A stretch of 64,000 bases of DNA from Sipunculus nudus (lineage: Eukaryota > Annelida > Sipuncula > Golfingiida > Sipunculidae), in NCBI GenBank assembly GCA_026874595.1, contig CM049321.1, positions 5,451,479 to 5,515,478 on the forward strand, in the 5' to 3' direction. The position numbers were made by a program, and so were the translations under genes. Within the stretch, counting starts at the first letter, position 1, and every line of letters starts with the position of its first letter. Under the pieces are notes generated by a model. It made no database searches. It was given only the letters and a program-made list of their open reading frames with translations, and was not told where the DNA came from. Positions 1 to 12,164 of the stretch are shown piece by piece.

Positions 1-161
1 CATTACATGTATGGATAACGGGCATTATAGCACATGGAGTCTTTACTCTACTGTTTGCACTGGAAAGTCACAGGGACGACTATAATTATAGATCAGTTAT
101 AATAGTATTATACCGGTACCTGGGTTTACTTTTTTTATCTGGAATGGTTACTGTGAAAACG
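1..161 (+). repeat. Second copy of the 158-bp insertion element
   Basis: It matches 1984-2136 through CATTATAGCACATGGAGTC and GATCAGTTATAATAGTATT to GTGAAAACGTAA. The start may extend beyond the window. The AT-rich stretch 162-540 after it holds nothing recognised. Confidence 0.75.
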
Positions 162-597
162 TAAAATGCAAGGCAAAATTGAATTTAATTCAGTAAAAGA
201 TATTTATGTATTCCAATTATTTATAAAAATGTAACTATACAAAACAAAAATCAAACAATTATTGCCCAACCTAAAATTGGATAAATGTGACAAGATATAA
301 TTTAACGTTACCGGTTATTAATTTGAACCACTGGCAGTGATGATATAAATTAATAACTATTAAATATTGTCTTTATCTAATACCATGTTAAACGCAACAT
401 ATCATTATATTGTACATGATCTAAATATAAATATGCTTTAATAAATTTACATTTTTATCGATTACGGTCGGAGTTGAGTATTTTTATATACTTAACCTTA
501 CTTATACACGTGTGTGTGTGCTATATATTGCAGACATCACCGACCTTCCCTCTAACAATGCTGAATTTGATGATAATAAAAAAGAGGAAACGAACGC

Positions 598-650
598 TTG
601 TTAAACAAATTTATTGACTTTAAGAAGGCATTCGATACAGTCAGAAGAAC
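598..650 (+). mobile_element. Small non-LTR reverse transcriptase fragment
   Basis: The stretch reads FIDFKKAFDTV in one frame, the strongly conserved motif around the first catalytic Asp of non-LTR reverse transcriptases. Stops follow within a few codons and no other domain is nearby. Confidence 0.6.
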
Positions 651-780
651 CTAGTGGAAGGTTAGAGAAGTGGCTGCTTGAGAAATGAGAGAGAAGAAAT
701 TAAGATGCTGGAAATTCCTCTAAGCACCCTCGACACTCACATTTTCAGCTTTCTGCATTGGATAGAAAAGGATCACATAA

Positions 781-850
781 TTGAGCATGCGCCGACAAGG
801 ATGACACGATTGAGCATGCGCCGACAAGGATGACATGACTGAGCATGCGT
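781..850 (+). repeat. Short tandem repeat, 29-bp unit
   Basis: TTGAGCATGCGCCGACAAGG is the core of a unit repeated about 2.4 times. No gene is seen between here and 1.6 kb; 851-1047 shows nothing recognisable. Confidence 0.7.
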
Positions 851-1046
851 ATCAATGTATCACACATCACCAGAGCGTAACCACGGCAGAGAATATGGTT
901 TCAGCGTAATCACATAAGGAGATTTTGGAACAAGCCGAAAAATGCCAGAGGCAAAACGGAGACACTTAAGGTAGCATCTCTGGTAAATCCCCCTAAATAT
1001 AAAATCAACCCAAAAGCTGTTGCAAATGCATATTAGAGCCCATAAA

Positions 1047-1108
<62 letters not shown>

Positions 1109-1475
1109 GATTCTATATATATCTTTTATACCAGGTACAGGGCTCTTGTTATATGCATTTAAAAAAATCACATTCATTTTTATTTGAAATTTTGATATTT
1201 TGAAAATATAAAACTTTTGAATGGTACACAATGTATACCACAATGGTGATCATTTCACTGTATAAATGAATCCACTACATTTTTTTTCTATTCTATATAT
1301 GTAAAGTTTGTTTTTAAAGATCTGACACTAAAAATATAAAATGTCACATTCCTAGATAATTGCCAGTTAATATTGCACTAAAGGTAAAGGACATGGCAGT
1401 CGCAGGTGTGCCTCGACAGATATACCTTAAAATTGCAGTCCTAAATATATTTATTTACATACACGGTATATATAT

Positions 1476-1535
<60 letters not shown>

Positions 1536-1978
1536 GTATATATATATATATATGTGAACTGGGCTTTTAAACAATTACACTTAGTGGTAAATCAATTTTA
1601 TTTCCCCAACAAGACAGGTTAAAGTTCAACTTGACAACACGGTTATCTTCAAAAGACAATTACAGTGAGAGTGAAGGAACGTATTGATCTCACACAGACA
1701 ATAGCTGCAGCGCGTCCTTCTCTTCTGGCATACATTTCTTCTTTCCAAAAATGCGGATCGTACGAGGACACCTATAAGCTTGGACAGACTCATTAGTATT
1801 TTATTAGTTTTATATTACATTTAGTTTAGAATTTGGATATATCATTTTGATATTATTTGTAGTTTTCATATGGTAAATGTAAAACGCAAAAACGAAGTGT
1901 AATTAAACAATGGAACGGAGACTTTTTTCAAAAGGTATCGTGGGTCTATTAAACCTTTAAATTGCTACACTAATAACA

Positions 1979-2136
1979 GATACACCATTACATGGGCATT
2001 ATAGCACATGGAGTCTATACTCTTACCGTTTGCACTGGAAAGTCATAGGGACGACTATAATTATAGATCAGTTATAATAGTATTGTAGTGGTACCTGGGT
2101 TTACCTTTTTTATCTGGAATGGTTACTGTGAAAACG
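1979..2136 (+). mobile_element. 158-bp insertion present in the left arm only
   Basis: The block GATACACCATTACATG...GTGAAAACG is absent at the corresponding place in the right arm (about 31.0 kb) and in the 40.83 kb copy, where flanking sequences join directly. TAACA flanks it on both sides (1974-1978 and 2137-2141). A second, slightly different copy occupies 1-161. There is no coding capacity and no clear inverted ends. Confidence 0.7.
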
Positions 2137-3869
2137 TAACATTTTTTTTTTTGAGGGGGGGGGGGGGGAATAACTTACTGAAGCAAAATCCCTGTTTTAC
2201 TGAACTTTTGAAACCCAAAGTATCATGTTAGTAGTTAAGTATGCTTGTCTGCTATTTCAAAACTTACAGAAAGATGTATAAATTGATATTTCTTTTTCTC
2301 CTTAAATACATATAGGTTACGAAAAGGATAATGAAGCATTTCACAGGTATGGCACTCTTGTGCATTCAATTATTTTTGGCCCATCTTCGCAGGTTCATTC
2401 GTGCATAAGTGACCGTACATTTGTGAATATTCCTTGATAACGCTCCAGAATCCGTCTAACATGCTCCATTAACACCATAATCTAATTGATTCCCGCATTG
2501 ATCTGAAAATCTCATGAAATTCTGTTCATGATTGCTTTAGTTATGTTGTGCACAAACACACACACCCTCACACACAGAAACACATGCACTCACTACACAT
2601 GAATTGTTATTAGTGTAGATTTGGGTTTAATTTGTGACTTTTCTCGGTCATTTCCTTATAACTATTTCTTATATGAGATTTTCCAATATCGTTTTCACAC
2701 TATATGGTCCATCTCTTTTTGTTTACTATATTTGGGATAGGGAGGCAAGAAGCCCCCGTCGTTAGGTCCGACAGCCATGTCACATCGCTTTATGGCTAAA
2801 TTTGAAGTATGTGCGTGATTGACTGATCCGTTAAAACGTCAGCGATTTCACCCTCTGAAGACTCCATAAATAAAGTTATCAACCAATCAGAAAGCGCGTC
2901 CTGGGTTGCTTGCTCGAGTCCTACATCACTAATACCTGTGTAAATTGGCCAATCAGAGCTTAATTAACATATTTGATGTATGATCCACCTGGGGGGAAAC
3001 CAATGAAGATAACGGTGGCATTAACGTCACATTTTACTAAATTTTCACCAAATGAAGTGATAATCGAGAAATATGCATTCTCGCGAATGCAGGCCTCTAC
3101 CATGTTGGCGGTCGTTAAGGTGAGGTACTGTGCAACCCGTGTTTTATTCACCCGTTTGCAGATATTTCCAGGTTCATTGGTGCACATGTTTCCAAACAAG
3201 TGTTTGCAGTCACTTATTCGGCCCATATTCCCATGTTCAATCGGGCATATGTGACAGCACATTTGTAAATAGTCCTTCCTTGATCCGTTTCATGGAGTGG
3301 ACCAACACCAACATCTTATCGGTTCTTCATTGGCCCATTCCCGAGGTGCTCTTAATATATCATTGGATTCCGTCTATGATTGCGTGAGTTATGTTGTGAA
3401 AGACACAAACACACGAACAGGAATGGAGGCAAAAATGTCTTGTTCTGAAGAGCGGGGTGTCCGTATCAGTCGGTATAACTCAGAAAAATTATGTAGGAAC
3501 ATAGCTCTTCATACCTAGGACCCAGTCTTGTAGGTTCTTTCCCCCTGAAAACCTGTTGTATTATGTATTATATATAAACACCTATCGTAATATATGAATA
3601 ATCTACCTTTATACACACATGTAAAGCTACGTGTCTCACTCCTATGGACGCGGTCCGGCTATATTTGCAGTCGAGTGCGACCGTGTTTTATGTATTATTT
3701 TATCGATATATATATAGATTTGTCAGTTCCATTTACAAGTATTTCCAATCTTCAAACTGACATCTGGTCTAGATGAATGGGTACCTTTAATGCTTTGCTT
3801 CACTAAGCACTATGTGAATCCGGTTTCTGACAATTTAACAGGTGATGATCACACGATTATTTATTGGTG

Positions 3870-4115
3870 TAACGTACCCGCTGGTCCTGGGTTTTTAATC
3901 AACCCCCATCTGTGATCATAAGACTGAGGAGCCCCCGGAAGAAGCACTCATTTATGAGTGAAAAGTGGTTTTAAGTCTTCACAACGTTCACCCTTGGTCG
4001 GCCAAGTTGTGTAAAATCTCGCCGCTTCACAGTCAGCTGGGATTCGAACTCATGTTCTTCCGGCTTTGAATCGTAGGCTCTACCTTTAGGATTGGAGAAG
4101 ATGGTTACGTTAAGA
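3870..4115 (-). mobile_element. tRNA-derived SINE (left arm)
   Basis: On the minus strand AAAGGTAGAGCCTACG (A-box-like) is followed about 35 bp later by GAGTTCGAATCCCAGC (B-box-like), then a non-tRNA body rich in GACTTAA and CACTCATAAATGAG words. It is the inverted partner of 26640-26885. Confidence 0.7.
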
Positions 4116-4217
4116 TATTGTCAAGAAAAAAAAACCACTTAAAAAGGTGGTACGGACTGTTTCAGGTAACTTGAAATTAATATCAGATAACGGGGGGGGG
4201 GGGGGGGGGGGGGCGGC

Positions 4218-4440
4218 GGGAACGACTGGTGAAACTGGACACTAGTACTGGTGGTATTCGTTAAACTACAGACCACAGATGGTGTATACGAACTGGGAAA
4301 AAAACCTAAACATTCAAGATTTCTTCACCTCTATCTCTCTAGTGACAGTCGCTTGCATCCGCGCTAACCTCAAATGGTATCAAGTCGATGAGACTGTCAA
4401 ACGCCCGGAAATCTGTGAGGGTATTTCAAGAGTGGGGTGA
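4218..4440 (+). pseudogene. Broken last exon of the C-type lectin gene (left-arm copy)
   Basis: Plus-strand translation gives YWWYSLNYRPQMVYTNW, then VACIRANLKWYQVDE and PEICEG before a TGA ending at 4440. It is the inverted counterpart of 26022-26293. Upstream the frame is closed by TAG just before YWW, and the exon's 5' part and acceptor have been replaced by a G22 run (4192-4213). The two upstream lectin exons are absent from this arm, where 3775 joins sequence matching about 27.0 kb on one side and about 29.37 kb on the other. It is a dead copy. Confidence 0.8.
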
Positions 4441-4539
4441 TGCATAGGCGTAGGTTAGGGCACTTTTGTTTCAATAAACCCTCACATACTGGAATATTCT
4501 TTTTTTCCTGTTTTAATTCTTATATATAAGCATATAAAG

Positions 4540-4790
<251 letters not shown>

Positions 4791-5639
4791 TCGTAACAAT
4801 ATATATATATCTATATAGCTTAGGTCATAAATATAATTTACAATAACACATTTGTTAATGCTCCTCAATAAAGCAAACAGGCAGACATAGAACCAAAGTC
4901 TATGATACTTATTATTTCATATTAATTACATAAATCACCGTCATTGCTTAAAAGTGGGGGATATATATGTGTCAAATAAAGTTTCATTGTTACATCCGAA
5001 ATCGTGATTCGGTATATATTGCTTTGGTCCATAATGCCACACACTCACTTTTTTTTTAAATTGCATTATCTGGCCGTTCCGGGAAGGGTTCGCGGGACTT
5101 CTGCCGGGTTTGTGCGGGACGGCTTTTTCACGTTTTCACATTAGCCTAGTTCACTGGTGGTCCGGGTGGATATGTGCCGCGTAAACTGGCGTAGTTTCGG
5201 AATTATGCCGCCGCGATAGCCCCTTCGCGAGGTGAAGTCATTTTTTCATTTTGTATGTTGAAAAATGTTGAACATTATCCCTTAGGACACATTGTTCGCG
5301 ACCGCGCATTACCAACAAACGGGCATTTCCGAGGCTCAGCCTCAGAGGAGTTAATTGCGTGACACTTTTAAGTGCCTCCACCGTCAATTATAATGCAGAT
5401 GCGGTGTTGATCATTCAACTGTTATCCCGACATCTAGGTGCTCTGCCATCGGTGATTTGCGAAATACACTCGAAATAAATGTCACCAACGTTGCCTTGAT
5501 AAACTGGACGTGTTTTCGTGGTGGTAATATGTCGGACTAGCAAGGATACGTCCAGAGCTCATATGACCAGTTCGTAGTGGTCTTTATAGTGGTTTATGAG
5601 AAATAACCGTAGAAATATAACTAGTCAATGTTACTATCG

Positions 5640-5890
5640 GTATACCTATAATGTCGACATGCAACCTGTGACATCCAGGTTTTAGAGTGTACACAAAATT
5701 GGAGCAGGTTCGAGAAACTGCATGGGAGAAGTTTGATGAGTAAGAGCGTAGTTTGATGAGTAAGAGCGTAGGTTGCAGCATAAAAGTACTCTGAGGACAG
5801 TGTCCATTATATCTGCGGAGACAGTTTGATGATAAGGGGACGTGTATCGGCAATTTTAGAGCCGAGAAACGCATTTTCCTGACCAAGGCT
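5640..5890 (+). repeat. Dispersed repeat family R1, left-arm copy
   Basis: Shared words with other copies are GTATACC..TAATGTCGACATGC, GTGACATCCAGGTTTTAGA, CTCTGAGGACAGTGTCC, GTTTGATGATAAGGGGACG and a GAATAACG/GAAACGC-like end. Other copies are at 18370-18555, 24775-25030 (inverted), 28045-28285 and 62690-62850. Unclassified, no coding capacity. The part 5750-5775 has a local 20-bp tandem duplication. Confidence 0.7.
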
Positions 5891-6393
5891 CATAACTTCA
5901 AATCATTGTAGCATATACCGCTGCCTCTACGGTCCGTTATTTCACATCCTCTCACACACGTTCTGCCTGATACGGAGAGGTGGCGCTGCAGAGCCTTACA
6001 TGACTCTGTTGGACTTAAAAGGACAATCTGATGACAACATACGCCAAACAGGCTCCGCTTTACGTGTTGTGGCCAGCTCAACAACGATTACATAGGTTTA
6101 TTTATGCCTGCTGTCACATGAAGACAGTGCTTTATAACGTACCCAGTGTGTGATTACACAATCCATTATGTAAGCATACTTTAATGATGGACTTTGTTGA
6201 TAATGATTTTTGTTAGTTGATAATCATTTTTGTTAGTTTACGTGCACTATTTAATAAAAGAGTGAAATCCTGGTAAAAGATTTATTTTAAATCCTTCAAA
6301 CAAATTAAAATTAAAGTGATGACTTAAGTAATCAAACAATAATTATTAATGTTATAATTTTGTTAAGATTTATTTAACAGACTTAATAAACAT

Positions 6394-6712
6394 CTAATCA
6401 CCAAATAACACTGACCACCGATCTGACCACCAGATAACACTGACCAACAATTTAACCACCAAATAACATTATCCACAGATCATACCACCACAGATCTGGG
6501 CACCAAATAACACTGACCGCCGATCTGACCACCAAATAACACTGACCACTCATCTGACCACCAACTCACATTGACCACGATCTGACCACCAAATAACACC
6601 GACCCCCGAGCTGACCATCAAATAACACTGACCACAGATCTTGCCACCAAATAATACGGACAACCGATTTGACCACCAAATAACACGGACAAACGATTTG
6701 ACCACCAAATAA
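6394..6712 (+). repeat. 29-bp minisatellite, left arm, about 11 units
   Basis: The units are variants of GACCACCAAATAACACT with GACCACCGATCT. They are the reverse complement of the units at 23272-24004, at the matching place of the inverted duplication. The copies differ by point changes. Confidence 0.9.
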
Positions 6713-7449
6713 CAAGAGCACAAAATGACACAGCTTCATCTAATCTACTGTCATCTAACCATTCAGTGGTTCAGTATTTTATTGGTTTCTCCTCAGCGCT
6801 CGGACACATTTGTCTCTTAATATGAACTGATGTTGATTAACTGGTCTCCAGAAACAGGACAAGATATCCCTTCGGGCGCAAAGTAAATGCACAAAAAGGG
6901 ATGCTTGCGATTTAGAGGTATAAAATATGAAACAAATAACGAAACGTGTGTCCCCCAAAAGATACACATATTTTATTGTTTGTGTTGCATCAGCATCTTG
7001 ATGACTGTAAATCTTAATGTGCATTAATTTCCAGGTAAAGCGAGAATGAACGGCTGAAGAAATGAAGATCCTCTGCACCTGTAGGTATAACTACCTTGAC
7101 ACAAGCGGACATAAGATAAGCGCCATTTCGGCCCTCTGACGTTAGAGAGTCTACGACCGGCGTACTGGCTGTCAGAGTGCCGTTACACCCTTCAGTGAGG
7201 AACACGCTTTAAGTCTCTATAAGGATGCACATATTTTCGTCATTTCTGATAATGCCTCATGGCCTACACGTACACTGTCACGTATTTGTCATAAACCAGA
7301 CCAATCCTTAGCTTTTATTCTTCTTTCTAACAACATCTAACATGAGTGAGAACGATTTCGTTTAAACTCATAATGTTGGTAAATTCTTCATGATGTTTGC
7401 TGAATTTCTGACCACAAATGACTCATTGTCATAGGATTTTCAGTTTGGG

Positions 7450-7660
7450 TTGTGTGTATTCTTTTGTGTTAATTCATCATTCGCGGCCTAATGTTAAGAC
7501 GGTATGAATGCAAGATGATGGAAGATCACTGGGATGAATTGTCTTCTGTCACTTCTGGTGGCTTACCAGTCCAATATAAATTCCTAATGAGTCGTGTTGT
7601 TGTGGCTAATATGAGATCAGCCTATTGGGTCGTGTATTCACGGCTAACCCGTGGCGCGCT
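7450..7660 (+). repeat. Dispersed repeat family R4, left-arm copy
   Basis: Shares GCAAGATGATGGAAGATCAC and TAATGAGTCGTGTTGTTG with 50915-51110. Its inverted partner is at 22260-22480. Open frames at 7622-7906 and 22078-22284 are effects of this AT-rich repeat, not genes. Confidence 0.65.
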
Positions 7661-8489
7661 ATGAGAGAATATGTTAATATCTGATGTGGCTCTTTGTGTC
7701 ATTGTAGTATGCATAAAATACTGTTGCTTTTCGTTCGCGAGGTTACATTTCGCAATTTTCATATTTTCAATGTTTTGCCTGGGTTCCAATTTCGCGGTTT
7801 TGCCATATAGGTTATCATTTTTATTGTACATATTGATTATTGTATTAATTATTAGTATTGTATTAGTATAGCTTTGTAATACCAATATAATTTCCCTAAT
7901 GTGCATGAGTTATTGAAGACACTGCACCTCAAGAAAAATTCATTACGCTCTACAGTGCAGGTTGGTGCGAAACCGGGACGAAATAGTTACATGATAAAAA
8001 AGAAGACATATCAAAATTTTTTTTTGCATTATGGAAGTAACTAATAACTGTATTCCGCATTCAATTATACACTGTTTATTTCTCACTTCGTGGCCTATGT
8101 ATCGTTAGGATTTAGACATTTCATCGAACACCTGGAATGGAATCAAAGGAGAACGGGTCAGTTTAAAAATTTTATTCCATTTGGTCTGTGCCCGCTCGTC
8201 CAGTGACAGAGACCTCATTTTTAACACAAGAAATGACCTATGGGGATCTGCCAACCGCTAAAGTTTGAACTTCCTGTCCTTATGGTTACGATTTGTGCCG
8301 TATTAACGGTCGGACGAACAAAAAACTTTCCCTGCGGCTCAGATGACATTCAAGCTAGCTGAGCAGAAAGCCCGATACTCGATAAGAGGGTCTTTCGTAG
8401 CTTAGGCCTTCCTTGTGACAATAAACCAACAGGCCTAGAAGAAATCAAACATATGCCGAGGGACCCACGGCCCCTCTGCCGTCTGAAAA

Positions 8490-10525
8490 ACAAGATTTAT
8501 TCAGCAGAATTTTTGGATTTAATAAATGATATATTGTGTATTGTGTAAACTTTGGCATCTTGTGAAGAAGAGTTTAACTATTACTTTGAACAATTTCTGT
8601 ACTTTGCAAGTGTTAGAGATAAAGTTGGCAGAGGAGGAATAATTGTATGTGTAAGAAAGAATTGCAATTTTAAGATAATCAACCTTAAGAAATAAACAGA
8701 TATAATTGTTTTAATCCTGGATGGTGAAGCTTTCAATTTGGAAAAACCTGTTCTATTATTATGTGCATATATTGCTCCAGAGGGCTCAGTATTATATGAA
8801 ACTTTAGATGAAAGTGATGGAATAATAAGACTAGAAAATATTATGGTAGATATTGTAACAAAATATGGAGATTTATATGTCATTTTAATGGGCGATTTGA
8901 ATGCTAGGATTGGTAAAATGTGTGATTACATAGAAAATGATCATTTAGGATTTATTGGTTTAAGTGAAACTTACCCTTCAGATGAATTTCAAATGTGTAG
9001 AAATTCAAAGGATGGCAGGACTAACAAATCTGGTTTTTCATTACAACAGTTGTGTTGTGCTTTTAATATTCATATACTGAATGGTAGAATTCCACCAGAT
9101 TTTGCAGGTGATTACACATGTGTAACACATGCTGGACAGAGTGTTATTGACTATATTGTTGCTAGTGCTGAACTATTTGTTAAAATAGAATCATTTTCTG
9201 TTTTAAGGTTAAATTTATCAAATCATTATCCAGTGAAATGTACATTAAGATTTGAATCTGATAAATAAGTTCCAGAAAAATTTAGTGTCCATGACTTCAA
9301 GGATAAAGTACAAACTTAAATCACAGGCAATTGATGAACTTATAGATGATCATTTATATAATGAACATACACGTAATTTTGCACATTATGTTCAACAAGA
9401 TGTGGATGAGGCTGTTGAATACTTGAACAGGGTGATACACAACTTTACTATTCCTAAAATGTACAAGAGAAAAAGATTTGGTCACAACCAGATGGGTGGG
9501 ATGAGGATTGTGCACAAGCAAAGCTAATAAAATTTTCAGCACTTGATGAATATAAGAGATCCGGTAATTTATATGAATTGAACATGTATAAAAGACAACA
9601 TTTTAAAAACCTACGTGATAATTAAAACAAGTCCAAACAACAGTCTACAATGATACACATCAAATATTAAGAATATAAATGATTTATGGGTCTGAATTAA
9701 AAAGTACCTTAAGGAAGAGAATAGTGTTAATAATATTCCAGCAGAAAAGTGGTTTAATTACTTTAGAGTTTTGCTGAATGAAAATAAAAACAATGTTAAA
9801 GAAGAATTTTGCATTATGGCTAACATATACTTCGAAAATAATTATAACAGTGGGTCTGTATGTGGGTCCCTTAACAATGAAATACCAGTATTCGAAATAA
9901 GACATGCAGTAAATCAGATGCAAAGTGGTAAATCTCCTGGACCAGATGGGCTACAAGTTGATATTATTAAGTCACTTTTAGAAATTATTTTGCCCTTATT
10001 ACATACTTTGTTTAACAGTGTTTTAAATAAGGGATCATTCCCTGGTGAATGGAGTAAGGCAATCATATTTCCTCTACACAAGAAGGGCCATTTAAATGAT
10101 CCTAGTAATTATAGACGGATAACATTATTCAATGTTACAGGAAAAATATTCACTAAAGTTTTGAATAATAGACTCTCTCAGCATGTGCAGCAAACGAATA
10201 TTTTATCTGAGTCTCAAGGGGTTATATAGAAAGGGGTATTCTACCATTGATCAAGCATTTGTTTTGCATGCTTTAGTTCAGAAATACATAGAAGTGATTG
10301 TAAAGGGATATATGTTAACGATAATCTTTCCAATTTAATGACTTTATTATTTGCAGATGATATGGTTAATTGTGCAGATACTGTAGGTAGACTTCAGCAA
10401 CAGATTAATCTCTTGCAAAATTTTTGTGAAAAATATGGTTTTAAAATGCAAATATTTGATTGAATTATTGTTGAAATGTTTGGCACTTTGGGCCTTTTTT
10501 CTGAATAAAACTCTGTTCTGTTCTG
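8490..10525 (+). mobile_element. Degenerate non-LTR retrotransposon (endonuclease and reverse transcriptase)
   Basis: The endonuclease region (about 8510-9268) shows AYIAPEG, LMGDLNARIG and a VIDYIV..SNHYPV end, as in apurinic-like endonucleases of non-LTR elements. A linker follows in shifted frames (9252-9640, 9730-9830). The reverse transcriptase starts about 9771 with GKSPGPDGL, LPLLHTLFN.VL, FP.EW, PLHKKG and NYRRITL. After 10229 the frame shifts through RKGYSTIDQAF, then an internal deletion brings YVNDN and LLFADDMV close together (about 10300-10400). The 3' end carries AATAAA followed by a short TTCTG repeat (about 10505-10525), a tail of the kind seen on some invertebrate elements. 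Several frameshifts, stops and the deletion make it inactive. It begins almost exactly where the left arm of the inverted duplication ends. The clade is not assigned. Confidence 0.85.
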
Positions 10526-11124
10526 TTCTTCATGGTCACCGTGCTCCTTGTGGCTACCAGTAATTCGGAAAACGACACCTTGCCTTGCAGATAGAGGTGC
10601 AGACCGGACCAGCAGGGGGCGGATCCGGTCTTGCTCCACTCCGTCTGTAGGCAGTCCGTTCCAGTAGCTGGACCAGTCCAAGCGCTCCGGTCCATTTAAT
10701 TAGATATAATATAAAATAAATTATTGTCTAGTTTATTTGTTTTTATCTGATCAGATTGTTAGGAAAACGGAATATCACAAACACAGCAAACCTTGAATAA
10801 ATGTACTATATATAATCTGTATGTGAATCGCAAGACCTGGTTTATTTTTTTAATGACAAACTTAAAATCACAAACTTTGAAAATTATTGACTGCAGCAGA
10901 ATTGTTTTTAGTCACTGTGCGGGGCATGGTGGTTAGATCCTAAACCAAATTATGCAGGGTTGGCCGAGCTGATTCAAAGAATTTGCTGGGCGGGTATAGC
11001 TGTGGGTTGACATAGAGTACATATAGGGCTACACATTAAATGTGATTAATATAGAAATTGTACTTATTATTCTTTGATACACGGTGAAACAGAAAAAAAA
11101 AATCAACTGAATGATGCAACACAG

Positions 11125-11509
11125 CTAGTCTCTCCAACAGACGCCAGGTGCCGCTACCGCTCTTGCACCAGTACGTCTGTTATTGGACGCCATTTTTTTT
11201 CAAGAATGTTGAAAAACGGAAGTGCCGTTGGGCATGCGCAAGGAAACCCCCCTAGCATCTGGAGGTGAATCCATAATGGATGTCGCCCTTGCACAGACCC
11301 GGCAGACCCCAGTAAAGCCAAGTAAACAATATTGTTTGGTTGTGTGGCAAAAATAATCCACTTTTGCTTGTCTGTTGTAAGGGTGGTATAGTAGGGGGAT
11401 TCCTTGCGCATGCCAAACAACACTTCCGTTCCTAAGAAAAATGGCGTCCAATAACAGACGTACTGGTGCAAGAGCGGTAGCGGCACCTGGCGTCTGTTGG
11501 AGAGACTAT
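11125..11509. mobile_element. 385-bp MITE with long terminal inverted repeats and 8-bp target duplication
   Basis: The two ends are inverted copies over about 70 bp with a single mismatch at the outermost base, then more loosely to about 140 bp. Both ends carry the TAGTCTCTCCAACAGACGCC motif and its complement. The element is flanked by CAACACAG at 11117-11124 and 11510-11517. An 8-bp target duplication is typical of hAT, P or Merlin families. The middle holds no transposase. Near-identical ends suggest a young insertion. Open frames here are an effect of the inverted repeat. Confidence 0.9.
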
Positions 11510-11910
11510 CAACACAGCAAGGGACAATGATTCTAATGCTGAACATATCTCTTCAATCATATGTTAATAACCAAAAATGACCTTTTACTGTTACTCAGAG
11601 AACAAAAATATACAATTATATACTATTATTATACTACTGCAGCTGCATCTATTTTAAAAACATTTACTTAGATTAAGAGGCTTTCTTTGAAAAATTATTA
11701 TACCTCGTTCATAAGAAGATGCGCAGGTTGAACCTTTATCCATACAGTCATATATAGCATAAACCTTGAAATAATTATGTAGCAGTCCGGTCCAGCCTAA
11801 CATTGTGGATCGAACCGGTTCAAGCGGTTCGGTGAGCACCTCCGCCTGCAGATGAATTTTGTACTACACGACGGAGAGGTCCACCGTCATACAATCTGGT
11901 CGCTGACAGC

Positions 11911-12160
11911 AACGCTCTCATAGACCTTGATTCAGCCAGCCGACTTAACAGGAACGCGTTCACCAGAACTAGGACAAATTTATATGGCTTTATTTGATAA
12001 GTCAATGTCCTCCCGGTAATGCTGAACGTTTGATCTAAAATTAGCATTATACGTGTTCCCGCAACCGCGTTGAGCACGTGCACGCAAACCAACTGCCTTG
12101 TTAATTATTCATCTGACAGACGCCGGGACGACTCGATGAATCAAGGTCTCTGGTAGCCTA
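11911..12160 (+). mobile_element. MITE family 2, copy 1 (ACCTTGATTCA ends)
   Basis: The ends are inverted: GACCTTGATTCA near 11923 and TGAATCAAGGTC near 12137. Inner words such as TTTATATGGCTT, GGTAATGCTGAACG and TGCCTTGTTAATTATTCAT recur, inverted, in the copy at 36.72-37.03 kb, so the two define a family of about 250-300 bp without coding capacity. Confidence 0.75.
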
Positions 12161-12164
12161 GCTG

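Noticed and set aside
1048-1107. Open frames of alternating Tyr-Ile over TA tracts here and at 4.5, 31.4, 39.2 and 55.6 kb
   Set aside because: Direct translation of dinucleotide repeats, with no flanking coding signal.
3130-3262. Short overlapping frames on both strands, repeated at 29.8-30.0 and 39.7-39.9 kb
   Set aside because: They lie in dispersed repeat R2 and the duplications; frames are not preserved between copies.
6394-6712. CRISPR-like array
   Set aside because: Units are contiguous and diverged without unique spacers, in eukaryotic DNA.
8379-8474. Terminal inverted repeats of one giant transposon (arms at 1.2-8.5 and 20.4-31.7 kb)
   Set aside because: Arms contain ordinary genes, SINEs and satellites, and no transposase or target duplication; a segmental inverted duplication explains them better.
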